Numbered from the stretch's first letter, positions 17,801 to 25,869 are shown. The stretch is DNA of 64,000 bases from Micromonospora sp. 15K316 (GCF_004348525.1 NZ_SMKG01000011.1:1-64000), one strand, 5' to 3'. Program-made: numbers and translations. The notes: generated by a model not told the origin, from the sequence alone.

Positions 17801-17849
17801 GGCCGCCGCCGGGCAGCCCGACGACCGGCACTGTCGAACGCGCTCCTGA
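14829..17849 (+). CDS. Single-module NRPS, condensation-adenylation-carrier, predicted Asn-activating
   Basis: One-module synthetase, 1006 aa, with ATG at 14829 overlapping the OleD-like stop (ATGA). Domains: condensation-like (about 1-400; HxxxD is His116/Asp120 in AHSIMDARG, the following Gly displaced by two), adenylation (about 405-890; A3 YTSGSTGRPKG, A5 NEYGPTEATIG, A7 YRTGDLGRL, A8 GRTDDQVKVRGYRI, A10 TSNGKVD) and a carrier domain with Ser943 in LGGDSL. No thioesterase. Reading the ten specificity positions by eye gives DLTKVGEIGK, close to asparagine codes (DLTKLGEVGK). By analogy with LstE of lipstatin it would attach the amino acid as an ester to the lactone backbone. No N-acyl- or formyltransferase gene lies next to it. 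Confidence 0.88.
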   Translation: MSFSRPISPIEQGYLAGAPLLPPFAIQLLVEGVGSVDVAALRRAVAVASEACPGSRLVGRGRLWVDSGWPPPVTVLPALDLDGPALRRPFDPSTGPLSEVLLAPGAATTIVFRAAHSIMDARGALIWATDVMRALRHEHPLGARSPVTDDALRRRVAPSPARLDTRLRWRSPLVGAAAHRRHRWRRATIGGNQHALVARTIAAIGSAAGRPSRFMVPVDLRRHERSLVATGNLALPVFLDVTADQPWAEVHELLLRALAERRELAVSAAESWAGRLPRPVLRAGLSAAERVARRWNRGICTAAVSHLGRIDLDAFSTDTFTAGTVYTLPVHGPFIPVSFSTTELPGHTELTMSYSTGPGAERAAEHLLDAVTAALTPTGAPPATAGPRATAPRPGRTPPPPEEVAGPTVVEIFAERVRQTPDAVALTGPQGAVSYAELDRRADVVAERLRRLGVGPGDVVGLLADRTPAAISALWGVLKAGAAYLPLEPSYPPGRLAFLLDDAGAALCLAQRRFADRLGGRRVVVIDDLPSVGASAPPTRPAPTDLAYVIYTSGSTGRPKGVQVEHGNLAAYAAWALPRYRVDRSTRFAFFTSMAFDLGATAVFLPLLAGGSVELVPGEMTPPVLRQILEGGGVNALKLTPTYLDLINRLDLAPARFRTVVVGGEQLSAAVAARAQRLFGPGCDIVNEYGPTEATIGCIVGSFDAERDGSAGAVPIGEPVPGTGATLLGRDGLPVPPGAVGELHLTGTQLARGYRNRPEPERARFVRLPDGTRAYRTGDLGRLRPDGLLEYLGRTDDQVKVRGYRIEPGEIAGVLAEHPAVARAVVLAHPQRANGRVRLHAYVTTQEPVTEAALRAHLAGLLPPAVMPAEIAVLERFPLTSNGKVDTDVLLAAVRDDAAAVPPLVDAPDPTAGVVAGIWSEVLGVPVDAGDPDADFHRLGGDSLTFLEMLDRVFRRFGGGSGGDVLAVMREVTADPTLGTVCRVLRDAPGTAAAGQPDDRHCRTRS

Positions 17850-17910
17850 CACGTTCCGCCGCCATGCGCGTACGGCCGGGTCGGTCGACCCCGCGGTAAT
17901 GCGCCAGATA

Positions 17911-17940
17911 TTGACTCCCACTTACGCATGTTGATATTTC
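17911..17940 (+). promoter_or_regulatory. Candidate promoter before the M14 peptidase gene
   Basis: TTGACT (17911-17916), then 18 bp, then TATTTC (17935-17940) lies in an AT-richer patch about 145 bp before the start codon. The -35 is good and the -10 weak, so it is a candidate only. No terminator hairpin was seen between the NRPS stop at 17849 and this point. Confidence 0.35.
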
Positions 17941-18085
17941 TATGTGTGAAAGAGAGGTGAGGATTCGTCGGGCCCGGCATCGATCACCCCTGCCCAAAAT
18001 TCGACACCAGTCGGAATCCAGGAGCACGGTCCGGGCCCCGATTCGACAGTCGTCCAAGCCTGACGCCGACCCAAGGAGAATGTCT

Positions 18086-20701
18086 GTGCGCACCTGGCGG
18101 AGGAGGGCGCTGCTACCCGCAGCCGCTCTGCTCGCACTGACCCTGCCCCTCAGTAGCAGTCTCGTTCTGAATTCGTCCGCCACCGCGGCCCCGCGCATCA
18201 CCAGTCCCGAGCAGTTCTTCGGCTTCCCCCTCGGCTCGGAGGGCAAGCTGGCCCGCTGGGACGACCTCGTGCGCTACTACAAGCTCGTCGCGGACCGCTC
18301 CGACAAGGTGCTCTACCAGGAGATCGGCAAGACCGCGGCGGGGCGGCCGTTCCCCCTCCTCACGGTCAGCTCCCGGGAGAACCTCAAGAACCTCGACCGG
18401 ATCAAGAAAGTCAACAAGCGGCTCGCCGATCCGCGTGGCCTGACCGAGGCGGAGGCCAAGAAACTCGCCGCGCAGAGCAAACCCGTCTTCCTGCTGGAAG
18501 CTGCGATCCACTCCACCGAGGTGGGCACCGCGCAGGTAATTCCGAACATTCTCCACCGGCTCGCCGAGGAGAAGTCGGCCACGATTTCGGAAATCCTCGA
18601 CAACGTGGTGCTGCTCATCATCCCCGCGCAGAGCCCGGACGGCACCAAGTGGGTGGGCGACCATTTCAACGAGACCGCCGGCACCAACTACGCCCGTACC
18701 TATCCCGACCTCTACCAGAAATACATCGGGCACGACGACAACCGCGACTGGTTCATGTTCACCCAGCCCGAGACGCAGCTCAGCGTCGCGCTGCAGAACG
18801 AGTGGAAGCCGCAGGTCGTCCAGAACCTGCACCAGATGGGTAACGCTCGGGGCCGGATCTTCATCCCGCCGTACCTGTCGCCGAACGACCCGAACATCGA
18901 CCCCATCACCGTCCAGCAGACCAACTCCCTGGGGATGGAGATCTCGCGGAGCCTGACCGCAGAGGGCAAGAAGGGCGTCAACTGGGGTTCGACCTACGAC
19001 TACTGGACCCCGTCGCGGCAGTACATGACCTACCACGGCGCGCCGCGCATCCTCGTCGAGGCGGCGAGCGCGCAGGACCTCGCCTACACCTACCGCAGCA
19101 GCGACGGCGGCCCGATCGGCCCGCAGGAGCCGGACACCAACTTCATCGAGCCGTACGACCAGTCCACCTGGACGCTGGCGCAGATCGTCGACTACCTCGA
19201 CACGACGGTCTTCGGCGCGCTGAGCAACGTCGCCAAGTATCGGACCGAGTGGCTCTACAACTTCTACCGCACCCAGCGCAACGCGGTCGAGCCGAGCGCC
19301 GACAAGCCGTTCGCCTACGTGGCGCCGGCCGGCCAGCGGGACCCCTTCGCCACGTACGAACTGCTCAAGACGCTGCAGACCGGCGACGTCGAGATCGAGA
19401 AAGCCATCTCCGACTTCACCGCGAACGGCAAGCGGTACGAGGCCGGGTCCTGGATCATCCGGTACGCGCAGCCCTACGGCCGCTTCGCCAAGACGCTGCT
19501 GGAGACACAGGACTACCCGGACCTGCGGGAGTACCCGGGTGGCCCGCCGCAGAACCCGTACGACGTGACGGCGCAGACCCTGCCGATGCTCCTCGGCGTC
19601 CAGGTCGACACCATCGCGAAGCCCTTCACCGTCTCGACCACCCGGGTCAAGAAGGTGCAGCCGGCCGCCCCGGCGTTCCCCGGCGACCCGGGCAACCGCG
19701 GCGCCTACCTGGTCGGCCCCGAGTCGTACGGCACCGCCATGATGATCGCCGCGCTGCAGAAGGTTGGTGCGAAAACGTTCCGTGCGGGCGCCGAGTTCTC
19801 GGCCGGCGGGCGGAGCCACGCGCCGGGAACCCTGATCGTCGAGCCGAGCCGGGCGGCACGGACCGCGTTGCAGGACGTCTCCCGCAAGACCGGCATCCCC
19901 GTCTCCGCCGTCGCCGAGGCTCCGCGGGTAGTGGCGGAGCAGCTCAAGGAGCACACCCGGGTCGGCCTCTTCCGCGGCGTCAACAACATCCCGGGCGGCT
20001 GGATGAAGTGGCTCTTCGAGCAGTACGACATCGGCTTCGAGGAGGTCGTGGCCGCCGACTTCGCCGGTGACCTCAACGCGAAGTTCGACACGATCGTGCT
20101 GCCGGCGGGGATCAGCCGCGCCGACATCGTCTCCGGTCTGAACCGGGACCGTTACCCGGCCGAGTGGGCCTGGGCGTACGGCGTCGGCGAGGCCGGCTGG
20201 GCGCAGCTGCGCAAGTTCGTCGAGGACGGCGGGACGTTGCTGGCCATCGGCGATTCGGTGGCGACGGCACGCCAACTCGCCTCGTTGCCGATCACTCCGG
20301 CGCTTCCGACCGACGAGCATGTCTTCTTCTCTCCCGGCAGCATCCTCAACCAGCGGTTCGACACCTCCGACCCGGTGGCCTGGGGTATGCGCCCCGACAC
20401 CCCGGTCTGGTTCGGCGAGGACGACCAGGCGTACGACGTCGAGGGTGGTGATGTCGTCTCCTCGTTCCCCGAGTCGGGCGAGCAGTTGCGGAGCGGCTGG
20501 CTCATCGGCGGCGAACACCTCAACGGCAAGGCCAACATCGTCAAGCATCAGGTGGGTGAGGGTCTGATCGTGACCTTCGGCAGCGAGCCGACCTTCCGTA
20601 CCTGGTCCCGTGACCCGAGCAAGCTGCTCTTCAACGCGATCTACCACGGCCCGTCGACCAAGGTGGACGCGGCCGAGCTGCCGGACGCGCTGCGCGGCTA
20701 G
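18086..20701 (+). CDS. Secreted M14-family zinc metallopeptidase
   Basis: Large secreted metallopeptidase, 871 aa. The GTG at 18086 was preferred because AGGAG stands 7 nt before it; the ATG at 18080 would leave only 1 nt. The signal peptide follows immediately (RRRALLPAAALLALTLPL, cleavage near ATAAPR). The M14 zinc site is HSTE (His142, Glu145), with a third His probably in QNLHQMG and a catalytic Glu candidate in ILVEAAS. The region after about residue 430 is a long accessory part of unknown role. It is monocistronic, with a terminator right after. Probable role: degradation of external proteins; the cleavage preference is unknown. Confidence 0.87.
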   Translation: MRTWRRRALLPAAALLALTLPLSSSLVLNSSATAAPRITSPEQFFGFPLGSEGKLARWDDLVRYYKLVADRSDKVLYQEIGKTAAGRPFPLLTVSSRENLKNLDRIKKVNKRLADPRGLTEAEAKKLAAQSKPVFLLEAAIHSTEVGTAQVIPNILHRLAEEKSATISEILDNVVLLIIPAQSPDGTKWVGDHFNETAGTNYARTYPDLYQKYIGHDDNRDWFMFTQPETQLSVALQNEWKPQVVQNLHQMGNARGRIFIPPYLSPNDPNIDPITVQQTNSLGMEISRSLTAEGKKGVNWGSTYDYWTPSRQYMTYHGAPRILVEAASAQDLAYTYRSSDGGPIGPQEPDTNFIEPYDQSTWTLAQIVDYLDTTVFGALSNVAKYRTEWLYNFYRTQRNAVEPSADKPFAYVAPAGQRDPFATYELLKTLQTGDVEIEKAISDFTANGKRYEAGSWIIRYAQPYGRFAKTLLETQDYPDLREYPGGPPQNPYDVTAQTLPMLLGVQVDTIAKPFTVSTTRVKKVQPAAPAFPGDPGNRGAYLVGPESYGTAMMIAALQKVGAKTFRAGAEFSAGGRSHAPGTLIVEPSRAARTALQDVSRKTGIPVSAVAEAPRVVAEQLKEHTRVGLFRGVNNIPGGWMKWLFEQYDIGFEEVVAADFAGDLNAKFDTIVLPAGISRADIVSGLNRDRYPAEWAWAYGVGEAGWAQLRKFVEDGGTLLAIGDSVATARQLASLPITPALPTDEHVFFSPGSILNQRFDTSDPVAWGMRPDTPVWFGEDDQAYDVEGGDVVSSFPESGEQLRSGWLIGGEHLNGKANIVKHQVGEGLIVTFGSEPTFRTWSRDPSKLLFNAIYHGPSTKVDAAELPDALRG

Positions 20702-20738
20702 ACAGCAGCGCCGGAGCGAGGTTCCGGACAGAAATCGA

Positions 20739-20768
20739 GGGGGCCGCGTCCAGCCGGGCGCGGCCCCC
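20739..20768 (+). terminator. Rho-independent-like hairpin after the M14 gene
   Basis: Perfect 10-bp stem GGGGGCCGCG/CGCGGCCCCC with a 10-nt loop, starting 37 bp after the stop codon. No T tract follows, as is common in high-GC actinomycetes. Confidence 0.75.
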
Positions 20769-20805
20769 ATCACCCCCCACACAGGTTCGTTGGCAGACTG
20801 TCGCG

Positions 20806-21407
20806 GTGCCGATGACAACGGGCCCCCGCCGCACTGGGCGAAGCCGGCTCCTGCTGATCGGGGTCGCTGGTGGGTGGCTCTCCTTGGTGGCCTGCAACTA
20901 CCTGGCCTACCCGTTGTTCGACGTGCTGTCGCTGCTTGCTCTGCCGGTGCTGGCCGCGTGCTGGCTGACGGCCGTGAGCGCCTCCGTAGCCGCGCTGGTG
21001 GTGCTCCTGCTCAAGCGGGCGTACGTCTGGGCCGCCGGTGCCCTGGCCCTCGCTCTCGGATCCGGGCTGATCCGCAGACGACCGACTGGGAACGTACGTA
21101 CGTCGACAGCCAGTTCCGGCTGCACCGGAGCCAGCCGGCCGAACTGGCGGCCCGTTATCGCGACGGCGAGCCACCGGCTGATGTCGCGTTGCCGTGGCGG
21201 CTCACGTACCTGTCCATCGACGGGCAGGCCCATCGACGCGGCGGCGCGTTGTACCTGCCGGTGTGGCAGGACTGGCGCGCCGAGAGCGGGGTGGGCCTGG
21301 CGTACTTCCCGACCTCGCCGAACCCGGACACCCTGATCGCCACCGCGTCCGGCGACATGGGCCACCCGGTGCGGTATCTCGGCGACGGCTGGTGGTGGGT
21401 CGCCTAG
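20806..21407 (+). pseudogene. Membrane protein gene interrupted by a -1 frameshift
   Basis: The N-terminal half reads well in one frame from GTG 20806 or ATG 20812: basic start, then two or three TM helices (RLLLIGVAGGWLSLVAC; LLALPVLAACWLTAV). After about position 21062 that frame becomes Arg-rich nonsense, while the frame one base back reads a normal soluble domain (TTDWERTYVDSQF ... GYLGDGWWW-type end) to the TAG at 21405-21407. One deleted base near 21062-21090, true or an assembly error, would explain this. The protein is not recognised; it would be about 200 aa with an extracytoplasmic C-terminal domain. Confidence 0.6.
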
Positions 21408-21481
21408 GTGTAGGCAGGCCACGGCCAGGACGCTGGTACCCGGGTCCGCGCGGGCATCCGCCGTCGTGCAGCGTGTGCCGC

Positions 21482-22033
21482 ATGGAGTTCCTGTGCTACC
21501 ACCGCGACCGGTCCGGCTCGCTGACGTTGCGCGACGACCTGCTCGAAGCGCACTGGTCCTACATGGACCGGTATGCGGCAGAGATGATCGCCCGGGGCCC
21601 GACCCTCACCGATGACGGCGACCTGCCCACGGGCAGCGTGCACATCGTCGACCTACCCGACCCGGCCGCCGCCCGCGCGTTCGCCTTCGACGAGCCGAAC
21701 TACCAGGCCGGTGTGTACCGCGACGTGCTGCTCCGCCGATGGCGCAACACGTTGGGACGTACCATGTGGGAATTTCCCGGAGGCCGGACCGGCGGCGACC
21801 GGTATCTGGTGCTCGGTTTCGGTGCCGGGCAGGCCGCAGACCTCGCCCCGCCGGCCGACCCGGACGAACTGATCGCCTACGGGCCGCTGCTGTCCGACGA
21901 CGGCGCCGCCTGGCTGGGCACCGCGGCGTTGGTCCGAGCCCCGGGCCCGGACGCGGCCGGTGCCATCCTCACCCGGGACCGGTACGCCGGCATCGAGGTG
22001 CACAGGTGGCAGTTCGGTGGGCGGCCGTCATGA
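21482..22033 (+). CDS. YCII-related domain protein
   Basis: Small cytoplasmic protein of the YCII/YciI-like dimeric alpha-beta barrel group, 183 aa, apparently two tandem copies of the fold. The first copy begins MEFLCYHRDRSGS and holds the typical YMDRYAAEMIARGPTLTDDG...VHIVDLPDPAAARAF block. The second begins near RYLVLGFG and repeats YGPLLSDDGAAWLGTAALV. Start: ATG at 21482. The biochemical function of the family is largely unknown; a role as a small-molecule enzyme is inference. Confidence 0.75.
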   Translation: MEFLCYHRDRSGSLTLRDDLLEAHWSYMDRYAAEMIARGPTLTDDGDLPTGSVHIVDLPDPAAARAFAFDEPNYQAGVYRDVLLRRWRNTLGRTMWEFPGGRTGGDRYLVLGFGAGQAADLAPPADPDELIAYGPLLSDDGAAWLGTAALVRAPGPDAAGAILTRDRYAGIEVHRWQFGGRPS

Positions 22034-22161
22034 CCCGCGGCGGGTGATACCGCGCGGCAGGCGCGGCCGCGGAAGGGGGCCCGACCTTGACGCGCGAACG
22101 CGGAACGTGAAACTGTCGAATGATCTTGGCAGTGAGGTTCCGTGCTGATCGGGGAGGGGCC

Positions 22162-23322
22162 ATGCGCCACGGCCGCATCTACGGAGGACTCGTCGCGCTG
22201 CTCGTGGGCTCGACGACGGTGGTGGTCGGCCCGGCGGCCGGAGCCAGCGCGAGCGAGGCGCCCGGCGGCACCTGCGCGCCGGTCGTGACCGCCGCCCGAC
22301 CGGCGGTCGGCCTTCAGCAGAAGTGGGCACACTTCGGGGACCGCGCCGGTGCGGGGGAGTGGGCGGGTGGCGACGGCACCTACTCGACGCCGCTGCCGGA
22401 CGGTCGTACGGCGTGGCTGTTCAACGACACGTTCCTCGGCCCCGTGGGTCCCGGCCGGAGCATCACGCCGCATGCGCCGGTGCACAACACGATCGTGACG
22501 GCGCACGGCCGCAGCGATCGGCCGACCGAGACCATCCTGCGCGGCACCGCGGAGAACCCGCTGCCGATCGTCGGTCCGGCCGGCACCGACGATCCGTGGT
22601 ACTGGAACGGCGACGGCATCGTCGACGACGGCAAGCTGTACGTCTTCGAGTTCCAGCAGCAGACCGCCGGCGAGGGCCACTTCGGCTTCGAATGGATCGG
22701 GACGGACCTCGCGGCCCTGTCGCTGCCCGATCTGCGGTTGCAGAAGGTCGTACCGACCTATGACGGGAACGGCATCCAGTGGGGCGTGGAACTCCTCCGC
22801 GTGGGCGAGTACATCTACATCTACGGTGTGGGCTCGCAGTGGCCGGGCAAGCAGGCGCACGTCGCGCGTGCCCTGTCCGGCCACCTCGACCAGGGCTGGG
22901 AGTTCTTCACGGGCAGCGGCTGGTCCCCGAACGAGGGCGACTCCGTCTCGATCCTGGACGAGGTCGGCTCCTCGTACGGCGTCGCCGAGGTGCAGGGCCA
23001 GTTCGTGCTGGTCACCACCGACAGCTACCTCGGCTCCAAGATCTACGTGCACACGGCGTCGACGCCGTTCGGCTTCGCCGGTACGGAGCGGGTGCAGGTC
23101 TACGACACGCCCGAGGGGCAGCCGGACTTCGACGCCGACGCCGACGGTGACATCTACACCTACAACGTGGCCGTGCACCCGACGTTGAGCGACCGGGACA
23201 ACCTCGTCGTCTCGTACAACGTGAACAGCACGAGCATCGCGGACCTGTACGGGGACATCAGCAACAACCGGGCCCGGTACCTCGACCTGCGCCTCGCGTC
23301 CGGACACCACTCCTGCGGGTAG
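22162..23322 (+). CDS. Secreted DUF4185/DUF5005-like beta-propeller protein
   Basis: Secreted protein of 386 aa. The ATG at 22162 has GGGGAGG 4 nt before it, and a signal peptide (RIYGGLVALLVGSTTVVVG, cleavage near GASASEA) follows. The mature chain has regularly spaced Trp/Asp-rich blades (WLFNDTFLG, PWYWNGDGIVDDGKLYV, YIYIYGVGS, GSKIYVHTASTPFG), as in five-bladed propeller domains related to glycoside hydrolases. Such proteins often act on polysaccharide; no catalytic residues can be assigned by eye, so enzymatic activity is unproven. Confidence 0.68.
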   Translation: MRHGRIYGGLVALLVGSTTVVVGPAAGASASEAPGGTCAPVVTAARPAVGLQQKWAHFGDRAGAGEWAGGDGTYSTPLPDGRTAWLFNDTFLGPVGPGRSITPHAPVHNTIVTAHGRSDRPTETILRGTAENPLPIVGPAGTDDPWYWNGDGIVDDGKLYVFEFQQQTAGEGHFGFEWIGTDLAALSLPDLRLQKVVPTYDGNGIQWGVELLRVGEYIYIYGVGSQWPGKQAHVARALSGHLDQGWEFFTGSGWSPNEGDSVSILDEVGSSYGVAEVQGQFVLVTTDSYLGSKIYVHTASTPFGFAGTERVQVYDTPEGQPDFDADADGDIYTYNVAVHPTLSDRDNLVVSYNVNSTSIADLYGDISNNRARYLDLRLASGHHSCG

Positions 23323-23367
23323 TCCTCGGTCGGCCGTGGCGCGACAGGTACGCCGTCGGCTGCCACG

Positions 23368-23388
23368 CCCGACCCGCCCAGGGTCGGG
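23368..23388. terminator. Short hairpin between convergent genes
   Basis: CCCGACCC/GGGTCGGG, an 8-bp stem with a 5-nt loop, lies between the secreted propeller gene (plus) and the GNAT gene (minus). A bidirectional terminator is plausible. Confidence 0.4.
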
Positions 23389-23415
23389 GACCGGGGGGAC
23401 GTTTTCGTCAGGCGG

Positions 23416-23880
23416 TCACCCGTCGCGCACCACAGAGGCCGGCGCACGGACCATGAAGACGTCCACCGGGTCCTCGCGCTCGAGCGTGAAGCCGTGCCGC
23501 TCGTACAGCCGTCGGGCCGGACTGCCCCGCAGCACGTTCAGCCGGACCGTGGTGCGCTCGCGGTCGCACCGCTCGAGCAATCCGCGCAGTATGGCCGTAC
23601 CGATGCCGCTGCCCTGCAGGTGCGGGGCCAGGTAGAAGTGCTCCAGCCAGTGGGCGTCCTCGGCCGGGCGCAGCGCCACGCAGCCGGCGAACGCGCCGCC
23701 CACCTCGATCACCCAGGTGTGCTCCGGGGCGAACCCGTCCCGTAGTCGCTGCCGCACCCGCCGTTCGTCGTACCGCCCGAGCCGCTCGAGGTCCGCCCGC
23801 AGCACCACGGCCCGCAACTCGGCCGCCGCCTCGACGTCGGCCGCCGAGGCAGGCCGAGTTTCCCAGTCCACCATGATCAT
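23416..23880 (-). CDS. GNAT-family N-acetyltransferase
   Basis: Acetyl-CoA-dependent acetyltransferase, 154 aa, of the GNAT fold. The acetyl-CoA binding motif A is seen as LAPHLQGSGIGTAIL (Q/R-x-x-G-x-G/A), followed by the usual beta5/alpha4 end (LNVLRGSPARRLYERHGF). The start is ATG at 23880, with an in-frame ATG at 23874; no strong Shine-Dalgarno. The substrate cannot be predicted. It is convergent with the propeller gene and not clearly in an operon. Confidence 0.9.
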   Translation of the reverse strand: MIMVDWETRPASAADVEAAAELRAVVLRADLERLGRYDERRVRQRLRDGFAPEHTWVIEVGGAFAGCVALRPAEDAHWLEHFYLAPHLQGSGIGTAILRGLLERCDRERTTVRLNVLRGSPARRLYERHGFTLEREDPVDVFMVRAPASVVRDG

Positions 23881-23953
23881 CAGGCTAACCCGCCCAGCCT
23901 GTCCCGCCCGCGTTGATCCGCCGGCTCCGCGTAGCCGCCGATCGACTCGGCTT

Positions 23954-24001
23954 CCTTGAGAGTCGGGGTGTCCGGGGCGGGCGGACGCCCCGACGTCAAG
24001 G
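23954..24001 (-). terminator. Hairpin downstream of the SDR gene
   Basis: A stem of GTCGGGGTGTCC (23962-23973) with GGACGCCCCGAC (23983-23994), one G-U pair, extended outward by CCTTGA/TCAAGG. It begins 44 bp after the SDR stop. Confidence 0.6.
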
Positions 24002-24044
24002 AACCCGAGTTGACCATCAGGTGCTCGCGAGAGGATGGAGCGAG

Positions 24045-24803
24045 CTAGAGGTTGAGACCGCCGGAGACCTCGATGTTCTGGGCCGTGACCCAGCGCCCCT
24101 CCTCGGCGACCAGCGTCGCGATCATCATGCCGATGTCGTCCGGCTCGCCGACGCGGCCCAGCGCGGTCTTCGCCGCGAGCTCGGGGATAACCTCGGGGTA
24201 CTTCTCGAAGGCGTCGTCGGCGAACCGGGTCCGGGTGGCGCCGGGGGCGATCGAGTTGACCCGGATGCCGCGCGGACTGAGCTCCTTCGCCATGTACTGG
24301 GTCAACACCGTCAGGCCGCCCTTCATCGAGCCGTACGCCGAGTAGCCGGCCGTCATACCGGAGTGCAGCGCGGCGTTGCTCGTGACGTTGACGATGGCGC
24401 CGCCGTCGGCCAGCAGCGGCAGCAGGCTCTGGGTGAGGAAGTACGGCCCCTTGAGCAGGACGCGCATGAGCCGGTCGAAGAGCTCCTCGGTGGTGTCCTC
24501 GAACATGGCCATCTCGCCGATGCCGGCGTTGTTCACCAGGACGTCGAACGTGTCGCGCTGCCAGGTGTCGCGCAGCGCCGCGCCGACCGCCTCCCGGAAG
24601 GCCGGAAAGGTCTCGCTCCGGCCGACGTCCAGTGGCAGCGCGACCGCGCTGCCGCCCTCCTTCTCGATGTGCGCGACCGTGTCCAGCGCCCCGGCCTGAT
24701 TTCTGCCGTAGGTCAGGATCACCCCCACGCCGCGCTTGGCGATCTGGATGGCTGCGCTCTGTCCGATGCCGGAGCTGGCGCCGGTGACGATTGCGACCCG
24801 CAT
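24045..24803 (-). CDS. SDR-family oxidoreductase
   Basis: Classical short-chain dehydrogenase/reductase, 252 aa. NAD(P) motif TGASSGIG (residues 8-15), NNAG, catalytic Ser in NVTSNAA and the Tyr-x-x-x-Lys pair in YGSMK. The C-terminal GRVGEPDDIG and WVTAQNIEVSGGLNL are typical. Start at ATG 24803, directly upstream of and divergent from an AraC-type regulator, which is the usual arrangement for a regulator and its target. The substrate is unknown. Confidence 0.9.
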   Translation of the reverse strand: MRVAIVTGASSGIGQSAAIQIAKRGVGVILTYGRNQAGALDTVAHIEKEGGSAVALPLDVGRSETFPAFREAVGAALRDTWQRDTFDVLVNNAGIGEMAMFEDTTEELFDRLMRVLLKGPYFLTQSLLPLLADGGAIVNVTSNAALHSGMTAGYSAYGSMKGGLTVLTQYMAKELSPRGIRVNSIAPGATRTRFADDAFEKYPEVIPELAAKTALGRVGEPDDIGMMIATLVAEEGRWVTAQNIEVSGGLNL

Positions 24804-24931
24804 GGTCCGCCCTACCTGTCCGTTCGTGGAGCGCGGTAACGCTCCGGGAAATTGGGGTTGACCCAATAGCACCACTTGAACAGCTGGGGCAGTAGAACGA
24901 TGCTCTCCGGGACTTGCACGATCCTCCAAGG

Positions 24932-24956
24932 TTGAAGAATCCCGGCTGTGCTTCAA
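24932..24956. promoter_or_regulatory. Inverted repeat in the SDR/AraC divergent promoter
   Basis: TTGAAG (24932-24937) and CTTCAA (24951-24956), 13 bp apart, end 7 bp before the AraC-type start codon. It may be an operator for self-control by the AraC protein. Confidence 0.3.
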
Positions 24957-24963
24957 TCAGGCC

Positions 24964-25869
24964 GTGCACCTTGACGAGCTGCGGGCGCTCCTCGCCCGCC
25001 ATGCCCGCCCCGACGGGACCACCGCCATCGAGGGCGTCCTGATCTCCAAGGTCGAACGGGCGGATCCGCCGTCGGCGTCGATGACCGGCACGGTGTTCGC
25101 ACTCATCGCGCAGGGCGCGAAACGTCTCGCGCTGGGCGACCGGGTGTACGACTACCGCGCCGGCCAGTTCCTCGTCGCGTCTGTCGACCTGCCGGTGACC
25201 GGCCACTTCACCGAGGCCAGTCCGCAGCTGCCGGCACTGGGGTTCGGCCTGACGCTGCAACCGGCCGCCGTCGCCGAGCTGCTGTTGCGGGCCGCCTCCG
25301 GTGACCTCCCGCCGGTGGCCGGCGCTCCGCCGCTGGGCATCGCGGTCAGCGACGCGCCCGACGACCTGCTCGACGCGGTGGTCCGGCTCCTGCGCCTGCT
25401 CGAGCGTCCTCGCGATGTCACGGTGCTCGCTCCACTGATCAAGCGGGAGATCCTTTGGCGGCTCGTCAGCGGTGAGCAGGGCGCCGCGGTCCGGCAGCTC
25501 GGCCTCGCCGACAGCAGCCTGGCGCACATCTCCCGGGCGGTCCGGTGGATCCGCGACCATCACACCCGGTCGTTCCGGGTGGAGGACGTGGCCCGCATGT
25601 CCGGCATGAGCGTCTCCGCCTTCTACCGCAACTTCCAGGCGGTCACCGCGATGAGTCCGATCCAGTTCCAGAAGCAGATCCGACTCCAGGAGGCTCGCCT
25701 GCTCCTCACCATGCACCCCAACGACGTCACAGGCGTCGGTCGTCGGGTCGGCTATGACAGCCCGTCGCAGTTCAGCCGGGAGTACCGCCGTCAGTTCGGC
25801 ACCTCACCGAGCCAGGACGCGGCCCGCCTGCGCGGCGCGACAGGTGACCCCGCGCCGGCCCTGCCCTGA
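24964..25869 (+). CDS. AraC-family transcriptional regulator
   Basis: 301 aa, GTG start at 24964. The N-terminal half (about 1-170) is an AraC_N cupin-like sensing domain of the type found with SDR or aldo-keto genes (IAQGAKRLALGDRVYDY, FLVASVDLPVTG). The C-terminal AraC HTH pair spans about 195-290: first helix-turn-helix RVEDVARMSGMSVSAFYRNF, and the second ending VGYDSPSQFSREYRRQFG, the conserved AraC signature. It likely activates the divergent SDR gene in response to a small molecule. Confidence 0.93.
   Translation: MHLDELRALLARHARPDGTTAIEGVLISKVERADPPSASMTGTVFALIAQGAKRLALGDRVYDYRAGQFLVASVDLPVTGHFTEASPQLPALGFGLTLQPAAVAELLLRAASGDLPPVAGAPPLGIAVSDAPDDLLDAVVRLLRLLERPRDVTVLAPLIKREILWRLVSGEQGAAVRQLGLADSSLAHISRAVRWIRDHHTRSFRVEDVARMSGMSVSAFYRNFQAVTAMSPIQFQKQIRLQEARLLLTMHPNDVTGVGRRVGYDSPSQFSREYRRQFGTSPSQDAARLRGATGDPAPALP

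Noticed and set aside
18113..20818. 901-codon open frame antisense to the M14 peptidase
   Set aside because: It is the codon-position shadow of the real gene: Arg/Val/Asp/Leu-rich, with no signal or domain. The sense frame has signal peptide and zinc motif.
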